DNA of 64,000 nt from Planctomycetaceae bacterium (GTDB lineage Bacteria > Planctomycetota > Phycisphaerae > Phycisphaerales > SM1A02). A model generated the notes under the pieces. That model saw only the letters and a program-made list of their open reading frames with translations. It made no database searches and was not told where the DNA came from. Of the stretch, positions 36,782 to 44,690 are shown in pieces (position 1 is the stretch's first letter; the number at the start of each line of letters is the position of its first letter). The position numbers and the translations under genes are program-made. The DNA lies in the NCBI GenBank assembly GCA_947490615.1, contig CANLHK010000011.1, positions 1 through 64,000 on the forward strand. Reading direction: 5' to 3'.

Positions 36782-37278
36782 TGGTTGGACGCGAGCAAGA
36801 CGGCGTGTGGATCACGCTGAAAGAAGTGATTCACGCGGCGCCCGAAGAGGTCGGCTCCTGCGTCGCCACCGCGAGCGGACTCTGCCGATGGCTCGCCGTG
36901 CTCGCCGAGTATCCGCCAGAGGTTGGCGCGAGGCTCGAGCTCTCGTGGGATCGAGATTGGTCTCGGACCACTGAACTCAAGATCCTCGCCTACGAGTTCG
37001 ATCAAGGTGGTCATGCGAGTGATGCATCGGGAAAGACCCGCGTGAAGTGGGAGTGGTTTCCGTCGCCGCTCGATGAGACTCCCGTGCCCGTCGAGATCAC
37101 CGTCACGCCGATCCCTGAGGGCGGCGCCCGCGTGATCGTGCGCCATGGCCCCTTCGCGGAGGATCACGACACGCTCCTGACCGTCGCGGACAGCGCCGAG
37201 AGTTGGCGTTGGTACCTCTGCAACCTGCGCAGCATCCTCGAGAGCAAACACGACATGCGCACGGTCCGCCCACTCTAA
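36781..37278 (+). CDS. SRPBCC / AHSA1-type ligand-binding protein
   Basis: A 165-residue protein. WITLKEVIHAAPEEVGSCVA at the start, VKWEWFPSPLDETPVPVEIT in the middle, and WRWYLCNLRSILE at the end follow the START-like helix-grip (SRPBCC/AHSA1) pattern. Such proteins bind hydrophobic ligands or assist chaperones. The ligand is unknown. Its ATG shares a base with the stop of the preceding gene, so lysA and these two small genes are read from one message. Confidence 0.75.
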   Translation: MVGREQDGVWITLKEVIHAAPEEVGSCVATASGLCRWLAVLAEYPPEVGARLELSWDRDWSRTTELKILAYEFDQGGHASDASGKTRVKWEWFPSPLDETPVPVEITVTPIPEGGARVIVRHGPFAEDHDTLLTVADSAESWRWYLCNLRSILESKHDMRTVRPL

Positions 37279-37344
37279 GGTCAAGGGCTCCGACGCGTTG
37301 AAGAGAGCGCGCCGTTGAAGCGCAAAGCAGCAGTGTCGCCGCCG

Positions 37345-37350
37345 TATACT
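37345..37350 (+). promoter_or_regulatory. -10 hexamer of ffh
   Basis: TATACT, identical to the hexamers before tRNA-Arg, tRNA-Met and the acylase gene, ends 9 bases before the ffh ATG. No good -35 at normal spacing was found. Confidence 0.45.
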
Positions 37351-37359
37351 GCGCCCCTT

Positions 37360-38865
37360 ATGTTCGACAACCTGACCGATCGTCTCAATTCCGCGTTTCG
37401 TTCGCTGTCGGGCCGTGGCGCCATCAGCGAAGCCAATGTGCGCGAGGCGCTCGACGGGATCCGCACCGCGCTCCTTGAGGCGGATGTCGAACTCAGCATC
37501 ACCGACCATTTCTGCGAAGAGGTGATGACCAAGGCCACAGGCCGCGCCGTCACCAAGAGCCTCAAGCCTGGACAGGAACTTGTCGGCATCGTTCATGAGG
37601 AACTGATCGAGCTCATGGGCGGCGCGGATCCGAAGGACGGCAAGATCTTCCTCGTCGAGCCTGGCCCCACGATCATCATGATGTGCGGATTGCAGGGTTC
37701 GGGAAAGACCACGACCTGCGGAAAGCTCGCCGCGTACTTCAAGAAGGCGGGACGATCCTGCCTCGTCGCAGCTGCTGACCTGCAACGACCCGCAGCGGTC
37801 GAGCAATTGCAGCAAGTCATCGATGGTGTCGATCAACACGCCAAGGGCAGCGCCAAGATCAGCTTCTACGGCGAGCCCGACAAGTGCGCGGAGTACGGCA
37901 AGGCCGTCAACGCCGCCGTCGGAGTCTGCCGCCGCGCCGTCGACAAGGCGCGCGCCGAACGCATCGACATCGTGATCCTCGACACCGCGGGCCGACTCCA
38001 TGTGAACGACGACCTGATGAAGGAACTCGAGAGCGTGCGACGAAGCGTTGTGCCACACCAGATTCTTCTGGTCGTCGACGCGATGACTGGACAAGACGCG
38101 GTGCGCAGCGCCAAGGCGTTTCATGAGCGGCTCAATGTCGACGGCGTCATCCTTACCAAGCTCGACAGCGATACCCGCGGCGGCGCTGCGCTCACGGTGC
38201 GCAAGGTCACCGGCGCGCCCATCAAGTTCCTCGGCACTGGCGAGAAGTTTGACGCGCTCGACGAGTTCAGTCCAAGCCGCATGGCGGGCCGCATCCTCGG
38301 CATGGGCGATGTCGTTGCCCTTGTTGAGAAAGCGCGCGACGAGGTCAGCGACGCCGAAGCCGAGAAGCTTGCGGAAAAACTCGCCAAGGGCAATCTGACC
38401 ATGGATGACTTCCTCGCGCAGATGAAGTCGCTGCGTCGCATGGGACCGATGAAGCAGCTTCTTGGACTTCTTCCTGGAGTCGGCAGCGCGCTCAAGGATG
38501 TGAACATCGACGACAAGCAGTTCGATCGCCTCGAGGGCATGGTCCACTCGATGACCGCGAAGGAGCGGCAGAACACCAAGCTCTTCAACAAGAGTCGCGT
38601 GCGGCGCATTGCAGCGGGCTCGGGAACGACGACGACGGAAGTGAACCGACTCACTTCGCAGTTTGAGATGATGCAGAAGATGACCGCGAGCCTCGCCTCA
38701 GGTGGCATGGCCAGCCGCATGGCCGCAGCGAAACAGATGGCGCAAGCGGGTGGCATGCCAGGCATGCCTGGCATGCCTGGACTGTCGGGCATGCCAGGGA
38801 TGAACTTCAAGGGTTCGAGTGCGACCCAATCGGTGAAGGCGAAGTTCAAGCAGCGCAAGAAGTGA
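37360..38865 (+). CDS. ffh: Signal recognition particle protein Ffh (SRP54)
   Basis: A 501-residue SRP GTPase that targets nascent membrane proteins. The N domain starts MFDNLTDRLNSAFRSL. The G domain shows GLQGSGKTTTCGKLA (G1), DTAGRLHVN (G3) and TKLDSDTRGGAAL (G4). The M domain binds signal peptides and 4.5S RNA and ends in a Met/Gly/Pro stretch with several MPG units encoded by repeated ggcatgcc palindromes (about 38750-38800). The length is a little above the usual 450. The start at 37360 is preferred to the open frame from 37315. The 4.5S RNA gene was not seen. Its stop touches a GTG (GTGA) of the queA frame. Confidence 0.97.
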   Translation: MFDNLTDRLNSAFRSLSGRGAISEANVREALDGIRTALLEADVELSITDHFCEEVMTKATGRAVTKSLKPGQELVGIVHEELIELMGGADPKDGKIFLVEPGPTIIMMCGLQGSGKTTTCGKLAAYFKKAGRSCLVAAADLQRPAAVEQLQQVIDGVDQHAKGSAKISFYGEPDKCAEYGKAVNAAVGVCRRAVDKARAERIDIVILDTAGRLHVNDDLMKELESVRRSVVPHQILLVVDAMTGQDAVRSAKAFHERLNVDGVILTKLDSDTRGGAALTVRKVTGAPIKFLGTGEKFDALDEFSPSRMAGRILGMGDVVALVEKARDEVSDAEAEKLAEKLAKGNLTMDDFLAQMKSLRRMGPMKQLLGLLPGVGSALKDVNIDDKQFDRLEGMVHSMTAKERQNTKLFNKSRVRRIAAGSGTTTTEVNRLTSQFEMMQKMTASLASGGMASRMAAAKQMAQAGGMPGMPGMPGLSGMPGMNFKGSSATQSVKAKFKQRKK

Positions 38866-38906
38866 CGCGCGCAGCATTCCGCACGACTGCACCAATCGAT
38901 CGCACC

Positions 38907-40001
38907 ATGCGGACCGAGGAACTCGACTACCCACTTGATCCCGCGCTGATCGCGACGGCGCCCGCCACCCCGCGCGACGAGGCGCGACTCATGGTGTTGG
39001 ATCGTCAGCGTCGCGCCATCGAGCATCATCGAGTGCGCGATCTTCCGCGGCTTCTGCTGCCCACCGATCACCTTGTCGTGAATGAGACCAGCGTCCTGCG
39101 CGCGCGCCTGGTCTTCGAAGCAACGACCACGACGCCGCGCACCGAGGGATTACTGCTCGAACCGAGCGCCCACCAAGGAGCGTGGCGCCTTCTGGTGCGT
39201 CAGGCCAAACGATTCAAGAGTGGACAGCGACTTGCGCTGCGAGATCCACACGGTGTCGATCACGGCGACAGCGTCGAGCTGCTGCAGCGCGATGAGGAAG
39301 CGTGGATCGGCCTGATCCACGCTGGAAACGCTGGCGGTGATCTCACCACCATCCTCGAACGCTCAGGCCACACGCCGTTGCCTCCCTACATTCTCAAGGC
39401 GCGCAAAGACCGCGGCCAAGAGGTCGATGACGATCTTGATCGCGCTGAGTACGAGACGGTGTACGCGACGCAGAAGGGCTCCATTGCTGCGCCCACGGCG
39501 GGACTGCACTTCACGGCCGAGCTTTTGAACGAGCTCCAAGCGCGTGGCATCAGCCGCACAGCTGTCACCCTCCATGTCGGCGCGGGAACCTTCAAGCCCG
39601 TCGAGGTGGACGACCTCCGCCACCACACCATGCACCGTGAGAGTTACGCGGTGTCGCGAGAAGCACTGCAGACTCTCGCAACGCTTGCGGAGCCACGCCA
39701 ACACGGCTCCGCGCGAACAGTTGTCGTCGGCACCACCACTGTGCGGGCGCTCGAAAGCCTTCCCCTCGACGCCGTCACGCGCGGCGAGAGCTTCGAGGGC
39801 AGCACCGACATCCTCATCAGCCCTGGTTTCTCGTTTCGTTTCACTGATGTGCTGCTCACGAACTTCCATCTGCCGCGCTCGACGCTCTTGGCGCTTGTCG
39901 GAGCGTTTGCGGGCATGGAGTTCATGCACGAGGCGTACCGCAGCGCGAGGCGCGAGAAGTACCGCTTCTACTCCTACGGCGACGCGATGCTCATCGTGTA
40001 G
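38907..40001 (+). CDS. queA: S-adenosylmethionine:tRNA ribosyltransferase-isomerase
   Basis: A 364-residue enzyme of queuosine synthesis that moves ribose from SAM to preQ1-modified tRNA to give epoxyqueuosine. MRTEELDYPLDPALIA is the family start, and GSIAAPTAGLHFTAELL, TLHVGAGTFKPVEVDDL, GTTTVRALESL and TNFHLPRSTLL are its core motifs. A GTG at 38862 (overlapping the ffh stop) gives 15 extra residues and could be the real start by coupling; the ATG at 38907 fits the family better. Queuosine precursors would need other genes not in the window. Confidence 0.95.
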   Translation: MRTEELDYPLDPALIATAPATPRDEARLMVLDRQRRAIEHHRVRDLPRLLLPTDHLVVNETSVLRARLVFEATTTTPRTEGLLLEPSAHQGAWRLLVRQAKRFKSGQRLALRDPHGVDHGDSVELLQRDEEAWIGLIHAGNAGGDLTTILERSGHTPLPPYILKARKDRGQEVDDDLDRAEYETVYATQKGSIAAPTAGLHFTAELLNELQARGISRTAVTLHVGAGTFKPVEVDDLRHHTMHRESYAVSREALQTLATLAEPRQHGSARTVVVGTTTVRALESLPLDAVTRGESFEGSTDILISPGFSFRFTDVLLTNFHLPRSTLLALVGAFAGMEFMHEAYRSARREKYRFYSYGDAMLIV

Positions 40002-40007
40002 TTGGCG

Positions 40008-40595
40008 TCAGGCCACGCAGAAGGCAGCGACTTCGGGCGGCAGTGCGCGGATTCCGCGACGACGCGACTTGGAGACTGCGTAGCGCATCGAACGCTCAAA
40101 GCGACGCTGCACCGTGCCCTCGGTTGGAAGCCCGAGTTCCTTCATGCGATCAATCGCGTAGCGCCACGCGTGAAACTCCTCGAGGCAGCGCGGCCGAAAT
40201 GCACCGAGACCGATGACATGATGGCCGACCTCGTGGAGAAAGATCGCCAGACGCAGAGGGCTCGTCGGATACGGCGATTCGATGGTGCGCTCTTGTCGCC
40301 CGTCGACGAACACGCGCAGCGTCGCAACACCCGACAATGAATTGCGCCAGCGTCGCACTCGCAGTCCGTGCGTTGTGAGAAAGGTGCCGACGATGGAGTC
40401 GTACTTCGCTTGCGCATTCCGACCGTGATCAATCCCGCGCGGAGGCTTGGGCATGAGCCGCGCGGTGGTGGGTGCTGGTTGCGCTTGTTCAGGACGCGGT
40501 GGCGTGGCGCGCGGGACGCGCTGTGGTGGCCGAGCGCGTGGTGTTCGTTCCACTGACGGAGGCGCAAACTCAAACTGCAATTGAACCCATCGCAT
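40008..40595 (-). CDS. HEVGH-motif metalloprotease-like protein
   Basis: A 195-residue soluble protein. The first 50 residues are Pro/Arg rich and probably disordered. LAIFLHEVGHHVIGLG (about 116-131) is a HExxH zinc motif with an extra His, and FRPRCLEEFHAWRYAID shortly after supplies Glu residues that could be the third ligand. The pattern is like small ImmA/IrrE-type or SprT-like proteins, but the family is not clear. It is convergent with queA and lies after fmt on the same strand (40 bases), so it may be the last gene of def-fmt. Confidence 0.65.
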   Translation of the reverse strand: MRWVQLQFEFAPPSVERTPRARPPQRVPRATPPRPEQAQPAPTTARLMPKPPRGIDHGRNAQAKYDSIVGTFLTTHGLRVRRWRNSLSGVATLRVFVDGRQERTIESPYPTSPLRLAIFLHEVGHHVIGLGAFRPRCLEEFHAWRYAIDRMKELGLPTEGTVQRRFERSMRYAVSKSRRRGIRALPPEVAAFCVA

Positions 40596-40635
40596 CGATG
40601 CCGATCTATCGGCGAATTGATCGACGGTTCGAGAG

Positions 40636-41571
40636 TCAGGCTTCGGCTGCCATCATGGGCCGCAGGCGCTCGCCGACCAACTTTGATCGACCCGCGAGAA
40701 ACTCCGTCATGGACATCGCGCGCTTACCGAGCGGTTGCACCTCGAGGATCTCGATCGCGCCCGAGCGAGCATCAACCTTCCCGTCGGCGCGCAGCACGCC
40801 TGGCTCGTTCGTCGAGGTCGCACAGACATCGACGCGAAGCAACTTCACAGGGAGTTCACCGATGAGGACGGTGCATCCTGGCCAAGCATTGAGTCCGTTG
40901 ACACGCGCCCGCACACTCGGCGCGTCGAGCTGCGTGAGATCGACCGTCGCTTCGGCCTTCGAAAGTTTGCGCGCGCGCGTGGCCTTGCTCTCGTCCTGCA
41001 CGACACCAACGAGAGTTCCTGCGCGACGCCGTGCCAAGACATCCTCGATCACTTCAGGCCCAAGGGTCGAGAGGAGATCGTGAACCTCATCCGAGGTGGC
41101 GCGAGGTCCGATCGGTCGCACGCGCGTCGCGTACACCAATCCTGCATCCATCCGCTCCGCGAGCGAAATGACGCTGACACCTGTTTCGGCGCAGCCATCC
41201 ATGACGGCGCGTTGAATCGGAGCAGCGCCGCGATACGCAGGCAGCAGCGATCCATGCAAGTTGATCGCAAAGTTGCCCTCAAGAAGCTCGCGCGAGAGTT
41301 TCTGCCCGAAGGCAATGACCACCCAGGCGTCGGCGGCGATGCCACGGAGTTCAGCACGGACGCTGGCCTCATTGATGTCCGTCGGCTTCAAGACGCGGAT
41401 ACCCAGACGCTCTGCACAGAGTGCGATCGGCGTCGGCGTCAACACCTTGCCGCGTCCTGCGGGCTTGTCGGGTTGCGTGACGACGAGTACCACTTCGTGC
41501 CCTGCCGCAGCAGCCAGTGCCTCCAAGGTCGGAGTGCCGAACGCTCCAGAACCAAGGAAGACCAAGCGCAT
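40636..41571 (-). CDS. fmt: Methionyl-tRNA formyltransferase
   Basis: A 311-residue enzyme that formylates initiator Met-tRNA with 10-formyl-THF. MRLVFLGSGAFGTPTLEAL is the start; AFGQKLSRELL and INLHGSLLPAYRGAAPIQRA carry the SLLP/HGSLLP catalytic motif with conserved Asn-His; SEVHDLLSTLG-like and LNAWPGCTVL mark the C-terminal OB-fold domain that binds the tRNA. Length is normal. It starts 5 bases after the def stop, the common def-fmt pair of translation initiation and N-terminal processing. Confidence 0.96.
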   Translation of the reverse strand: MRLVFLGSGAFGTPTLEALAAAAGHEVVLVVTQPDKPAGRGKVLTPTPIALCAERLGIRVLKPTDINEASVRAELRGIAADAWVVIAFGQKLSRELLEGNFAINLHGSLLPAYRGAAPIQRAVMDGCAETGVSVISLAERMDAGLVYATRVRPIGPRATSDEVHDLLSTLGPEVIEDVLARRRAGTLVGVVQDESKATRARKLSKAEATVDLTQLDAPSVRARVNGLNAWPGCTVLIGELPVKLLRVDVCATSTNEPGVLRADGKVDARSGAIEILEVQPLGKRAMSMTEFLAGRSKLVGERLRPMMAAEA

Positions 41572-41576
41572 CGAGG

Positions 41577-42107
41577 TCAGTGGCCTCCGCCGCGTGGTTG
41601 GCTCGCGGGACCATGCCGCTCGAGATCACGCAGAGCGCGGCGATTGGCCAGTTTGTCCAAGGGGCGCATCCGATCGATGATCAGAATCCCCTCAAGATGG
41701 TCAAACTCGTGCTGCCAGACCCGCGCCCAAATTCCGTCGCGCGTCATGGTGAACTCGTTCCCATCGAGATCCAGCGCGCTGATCACAGCGTTGGGGGGAC
41801 GCATGATCTCTCCGCGAATGTCAGCGAGACTCAGGCAACCCTCGTCGTCGGAGGCAGTCTCTCCCGTGAGCACCAACTTGGGATTGATGAAGACGCGCGG
41901 CGGCTCGCCGTAGAGCGGGCAGGTGACGAAGAGCCGAACGCTCTCACCAACCTGTGGGGCTGCCAGACCGATCCCCTCATGCTCGAGCGCGAGGCGGTGC
42001 ATGTCGCGAGCCAGCTCAACGATGAACCCGTCGATCTTGGCTATCGGCTTCGCCTTTCGGCGCAAAACCGGATCGGGATGAAAAACGATGCCTCGTCCGC
42101 TCGACAT
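41577..42107 (-). CDS. def: Peptide deformylase
   Basis: A 176-residue metalloenzyme that removes the N-formyl group from new proteins. All three motifs are present: GIGLAAPQVG, EGCLS (zinc Cys) and HEFDH (HExxH with two zinc His). The ATG at 42107 gives MSSGRGIVFHPDPVLRRKA, a normal start; the frame is open to 42212 but would be longer than the family. It lies directly upstream of fmt. It is divergent from the TPR gene across a region with a good promoter for that gene. Confidence 0.96.
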   Translation of the reverse strand: MSSGRGIVFHPDPVLRRKAKPIAKIDGFIVELARDMHRLALEHEGIGLAAPQVGESVRLFVTCPLYGEPPRVFINPKLVLTGETASDDEGCLSLADIRGEIMRPPNAVISALDLDGNEFTMTRDGIWARVWQHEFDHLEGILIIDRMRPLDKLANRRALRDLERHGPASQPRGGGH

Positions 42108-42222
42108 TCCGCGAATGGTACCCGCCGCAGAGATTGCTTTGCAGCTGCGGATTTCGTGCTCCACAGCGGCATGCCTCCCAGCGCGAACCATGGCATCAGG
42201 TCTGACTCGCACGCTGTGAGGT

Positions 42223-42250
42223 TTGACCGATGGCCCGCGAAGGATGTACT
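42223..42250 (+). promoter_or_regulatory. Sigma70 promoter of the TPR-kdsB genes
   Basis: TTGACC (42223-42228), 16-base spacer, TGTACT (42245-42250). Transcription would begin near 42257, so a start codon at 42230 is excluded and a leader of about 100 bases is expected. Confidence 0.6.
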
Positions 42251-42364
42251 CTGCGGAGTCCTTCCGTTGATCTTGCCGTTGGCCGCCACGCGACCTTCGC
42301 GCGGGCTCGTCGGTTCGGTCGCGTGAGTCGTCAGGAACAGCGCCCCAAAGCGCAGGAGCCAGGA

Positions 42365-43879
42365 TTGGGTCTTTTTTCCTTCGGCAAAAAGAAGCCAGCA
42401 GACACCACCACGGACACAGCCTCGGCTGCGGGTTCGGCGGGGTCGGTCAGCGGCGGCTTCACTCCAGCGCCCGACAAGGCGCGCAAGTTCTTCGAGCACG
42501 CGCGCACCATCGCCGCGACTGGCAACTACGAATACGCGCTGATGCTTTTTGCCAAGGGCTTCCGATTCGATCCGAGCCTGCTTGAACAGCACAAGGCGAT
42601 GTACCAATGCGCGCTGCAGTTCGCTCAATCGGGCGGGACCGCGGCGGGCCGCGATCAAATGAAGGAACTCGACGGACCTGGTCCGATCGACAAGTTTGCG
42701 CTCGCCGAATATGTCTGGATGCGCGATCCGCTCAACGCCGACGCGCTCTTCCGTTTGCTCGACGCGACCGCCAAAGCTGGGCAGTTTGAGTTCGGTGCGT
42801 TCCTCGCCCCCAAGGCGCTTGAGGTTTTGCGACGGCAGACAAAGCAGACCAAGGCGGCGTGGATGAAGGCGAAGGTCCTGCTCATTGGCGTCGAAGCCAC
42901 GGGCGAGGCGCTCATCTGCGTCGAAGAGGCCGTGAAGGCTGATCCCAACGACACGCAACTTGCTGCCGACCTCAAAGACACGACGGCGCGACATGCGTTG
43001 CGCCAAGGCGGATACGACCGCGCCGACGCGTCGACGCCTGGTGGATTCCGCGCCAATGTGCGTGACGCTGGTAAGGCGCAGGCGTTGTCTGACGCGAACT
43101 CCATCGTGCAAAGCGAAGAGACCGAAGCACGCATCATGGACGCGGCGCGCAAGGACTACGAAGAGAACCCGATGTCGGCCGACGCGGTGCAGAAGCTCGG
43201 CGGTCTCCTTCGAAAGCTCGCGACTCCTGCGAGTGAGGAAGAGGCGTGCACCATCTACATCAGTGGATTCGAGCGCACCAACGAATACCGCTTCAAGATG
43301 GCCGCGGGCGAAATCCGCGTCAATCAGCTGCGTCGCAAGACCACGGCTGCGCTGAAACTCTCTGAGGCGAGCCCCGACAACGCGGAACTCAAGACTGCGT
43401 ACTCGACGGTGCGTGCGCAGCTCCTCGATGTCGAAGCGCGCGAACTGCGCGAGCGTCAGCGAAACTACCCAACCGATCGCTCCATCAAAGCGGAACTCGG
43501 GCGCATCGAGTTTGAGCTCGGCAACTTCGAAGAAGCGATGGCCGCCTTCCAATCCTGCAAGGATGAAGTGAAGCTCCGCATCTTCGCGACGCACATGCTT
43601 GGCCGCTGCTTTGCGGCCGAGCGTTGGCACAGCGAAGCCGTCGGCGAGTACCGCGAGGCACTCCAAGGACTCGGCGTTGGTGAAACCGATCGTGAGTTGC
43701 CCATCAAGTACGATCTCATGGTCGCGCTCATGGAGCTCGCCCGCGCCGAAAAGAATGGCGCGTACTCCCGCGAGGCTGGCGAAATCTGCTCCGCCATCGT
43801 GCGCCGTGACATCTCCTATCGCGACATCCGCGCCAAGCGGAAGGAGATCGACTTGCTCATGAAGGAAATCCCCACGTGA
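42365..43879 (+). CDS. TPR-repeat protein, TTG start
   Basis: A protein of about 504 residues. TTG at 42365 gives (M)GLFSFGKKKPADTTTD, a common start for this type, and AGGAG (42355-42359) is a good Shine-Dalgarno 5 bases upstream. A GTG at 42323 would add 14 residues. After a Thr/Ala/Gly linker, helical repeats follow (ARTIAATGNYEYALMLFAKG, EEAVKADPNDTQLAADLKD, ELGNFEEAMAAFQSCKDEVK). These are TPR scaffolds of unknown partners. No signal peptide is seen, so it is cytoplasmic. Its stop overlaps the kdsB start (GTGA). Confidence 0.75.
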   Translation: MGLFSFGKKKPADTTTDTASAAGSAGSVSGGFTPAPDKARKFFEHARTIAATGNYEYALMLFAKGFRFDPSLLEQHKAMYQCALQFAQSGGTAAGRDQMKELDGPGPIDKFALAEYVWMRDPLNADALFRLLDATAKAGQFEFGAFLAPKALEVLRRQTKQTKAAWMKAKVLLIGVEATGEALICVEEAVKADPNDTQLAADLKDTTARHALRQGGYDRADASTPGGFRANVRDAGKAQALSDANSIVQSEETEARIMDAARKDYEENPMSADAVQKLGGLLRKLATPASEEEACTIYISGFERTNEYRFKMAAGEIRVNQLRRKTTAALKLSEASPDNAELKTAYSTVRAQLLDVEARELRERQRNYPTDRSIKAELGRIEFELGNFEEAMAAFQSCKDEVKLRIFATHMLGRCFAAERWHSEAVGEYREALQGLGVGETDRELPIKYDLMVALMELARAEKNGAYSREAGEICSAIVRRDISYRDIRAKRKEIDLLMKEIPT

Positions 43880-44643
43880 GCGTGGCTTCTGGGCGACTCC
43901 GCTGTGTCGGTGTCATCCCTGCACGACTCGCTTCGAGCCGATTTCCCGAGAAGGTCCTCGCTGCTGCCACGGGTCGGCCGTTGGTGGTCCATGTTCTTGA
44001 GCAGGCGCGAAAGGCGCGCTCTCTCGATTCGGTCGTCGTCGCGGCGGACGACCAGCGCATCGTCACAGCGGTCGAGGCAGCAGGCGGCATGGCGGTCTTG
44101 ACCCGAACCGATCATCCCAATGGCACCAGTCGCCTGGCAGAGGTTGCCCAGAAGCTCCAAGCGGATATCGTGGTCAACATCCAAGGCGATGAGCCTGAGA
44201 TCGAGCCCGAAACGATCGACGCTGCAGTCGAACTCCTCGTGGCCTCTCCGTGGGCCGATGTTGCCACCATCGCCACGCCGTTCGAGGGCTCGGGCGACGA
44301 TCCTGCGGACCCCAACCTTGTGAAGGTCGTGCTTGGCGCGGGGGGGCGGGCGCTCTATTTCTCTCGCGCGCTGATCCCCCACCATCGCGATCGTGCCCTC
44401 CAAGGCCCCACTGCTCGGGCCACGCCGCTGCGCCATGTTGGGCTGTACGCCTACCGCAGCGCCTTCCTTCCCGTCTTTGTTTCGTGGCCGCCATCACCCC
44501 TCGAAGAGACGGAAAGCCTCGAGCAACTGCGGGTGCTTGAGCATGGGCACGGCATCGCCGTCGCAGTTCGACGGGTGACCAGCCAAGGGATTGACACCCC
44601 AGAGCAATACAAGGCCTTCGTTGAGCGGCAGCGAATCCGATAG
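43876..44643 (+). CDS. kdsB: 3-deoxy-manno-octulosonate cytidylyltransferase
   Basis: A 255-residue enzyme that activates Kdo with CTP for lipopolysaccharide core synthesis. VIPARLASSRFPEKVL is the nucleotide-binding signature, VVVAADDQRI and NIQGDEPEIEPETI hold the metal-binding Asp and Glu, and HVGLYAYRSAFLPVF and GIDTPEQYKAF are typical late motifs. The start is GTG at 43876, overlapping the TPR stop. It precedes pyrG, whose product CTP is its substrate. Kdo synthesis implies an outer membrane with LPS-like lipid. Confidence 0.96.
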   Translation: MSVASGRLRCVGVIPARLASSRFPEKVLAAATGRPLVVHVLEQARKARSLDSVVVAADDQRIVTAVEAAGGMAVLTRTDHPNGTSRLAEVAQKLQADIVVNIQGDEPEIEPETIDAAVELLVASPWADVATIATPFEGSGDDPADPNLVKVVLGAGGRALYFSRALIPHHRDRALQGPTARATPLRHVGLYAYRSAFLPVFVSWPPSPLEETESLEQLRVLEHGHGIAVAVRRVTSQGIDTPEQYKAFVERQRIR

Positions 44644-44649
44644 CCCCCC

Positions 44650-44690
44650 TTGCATTCCCATGGCATTCGTGACTACATTCGGGAATGCCC
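44650..44690 (+). promoter_or_regulatory. Overlapping inverted repeats and possible promoter at the pyrG start
   Basis: GCATTCCC (44652-44659) pairs with GGGAATGC (44681-44688), and GGCATTC (44662-44668) pairs with GAATGCC (44683-44689). Both use the same right arm, which contains the pyrG ATG, so the two stems exclude each other. CATTC also occurs three times at 11-12-base steps. TTGCAT (44650-44655) and TACATT (44674-44679), 18 bases apart, could be a promoter placing the transcript start at the ATG. Confidence 0.45.

Noticed and set aside
36637-38547. 636-residue minus-strand open frame
   Set aside because: Opposite ffh, which has clear SRP54 motifs; no motif in this frame.
38745-38805. 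Palindromic ggcatgcc repeats as a protein-binding array
   Set aside because: They encode the MPG repeats of the Ffh C-terminus, which explains them.
42041-43666. 541-residue minus-strand open frame
   Set aside because: Opposite the TPR gene and overlapping def; no recognisable domain.
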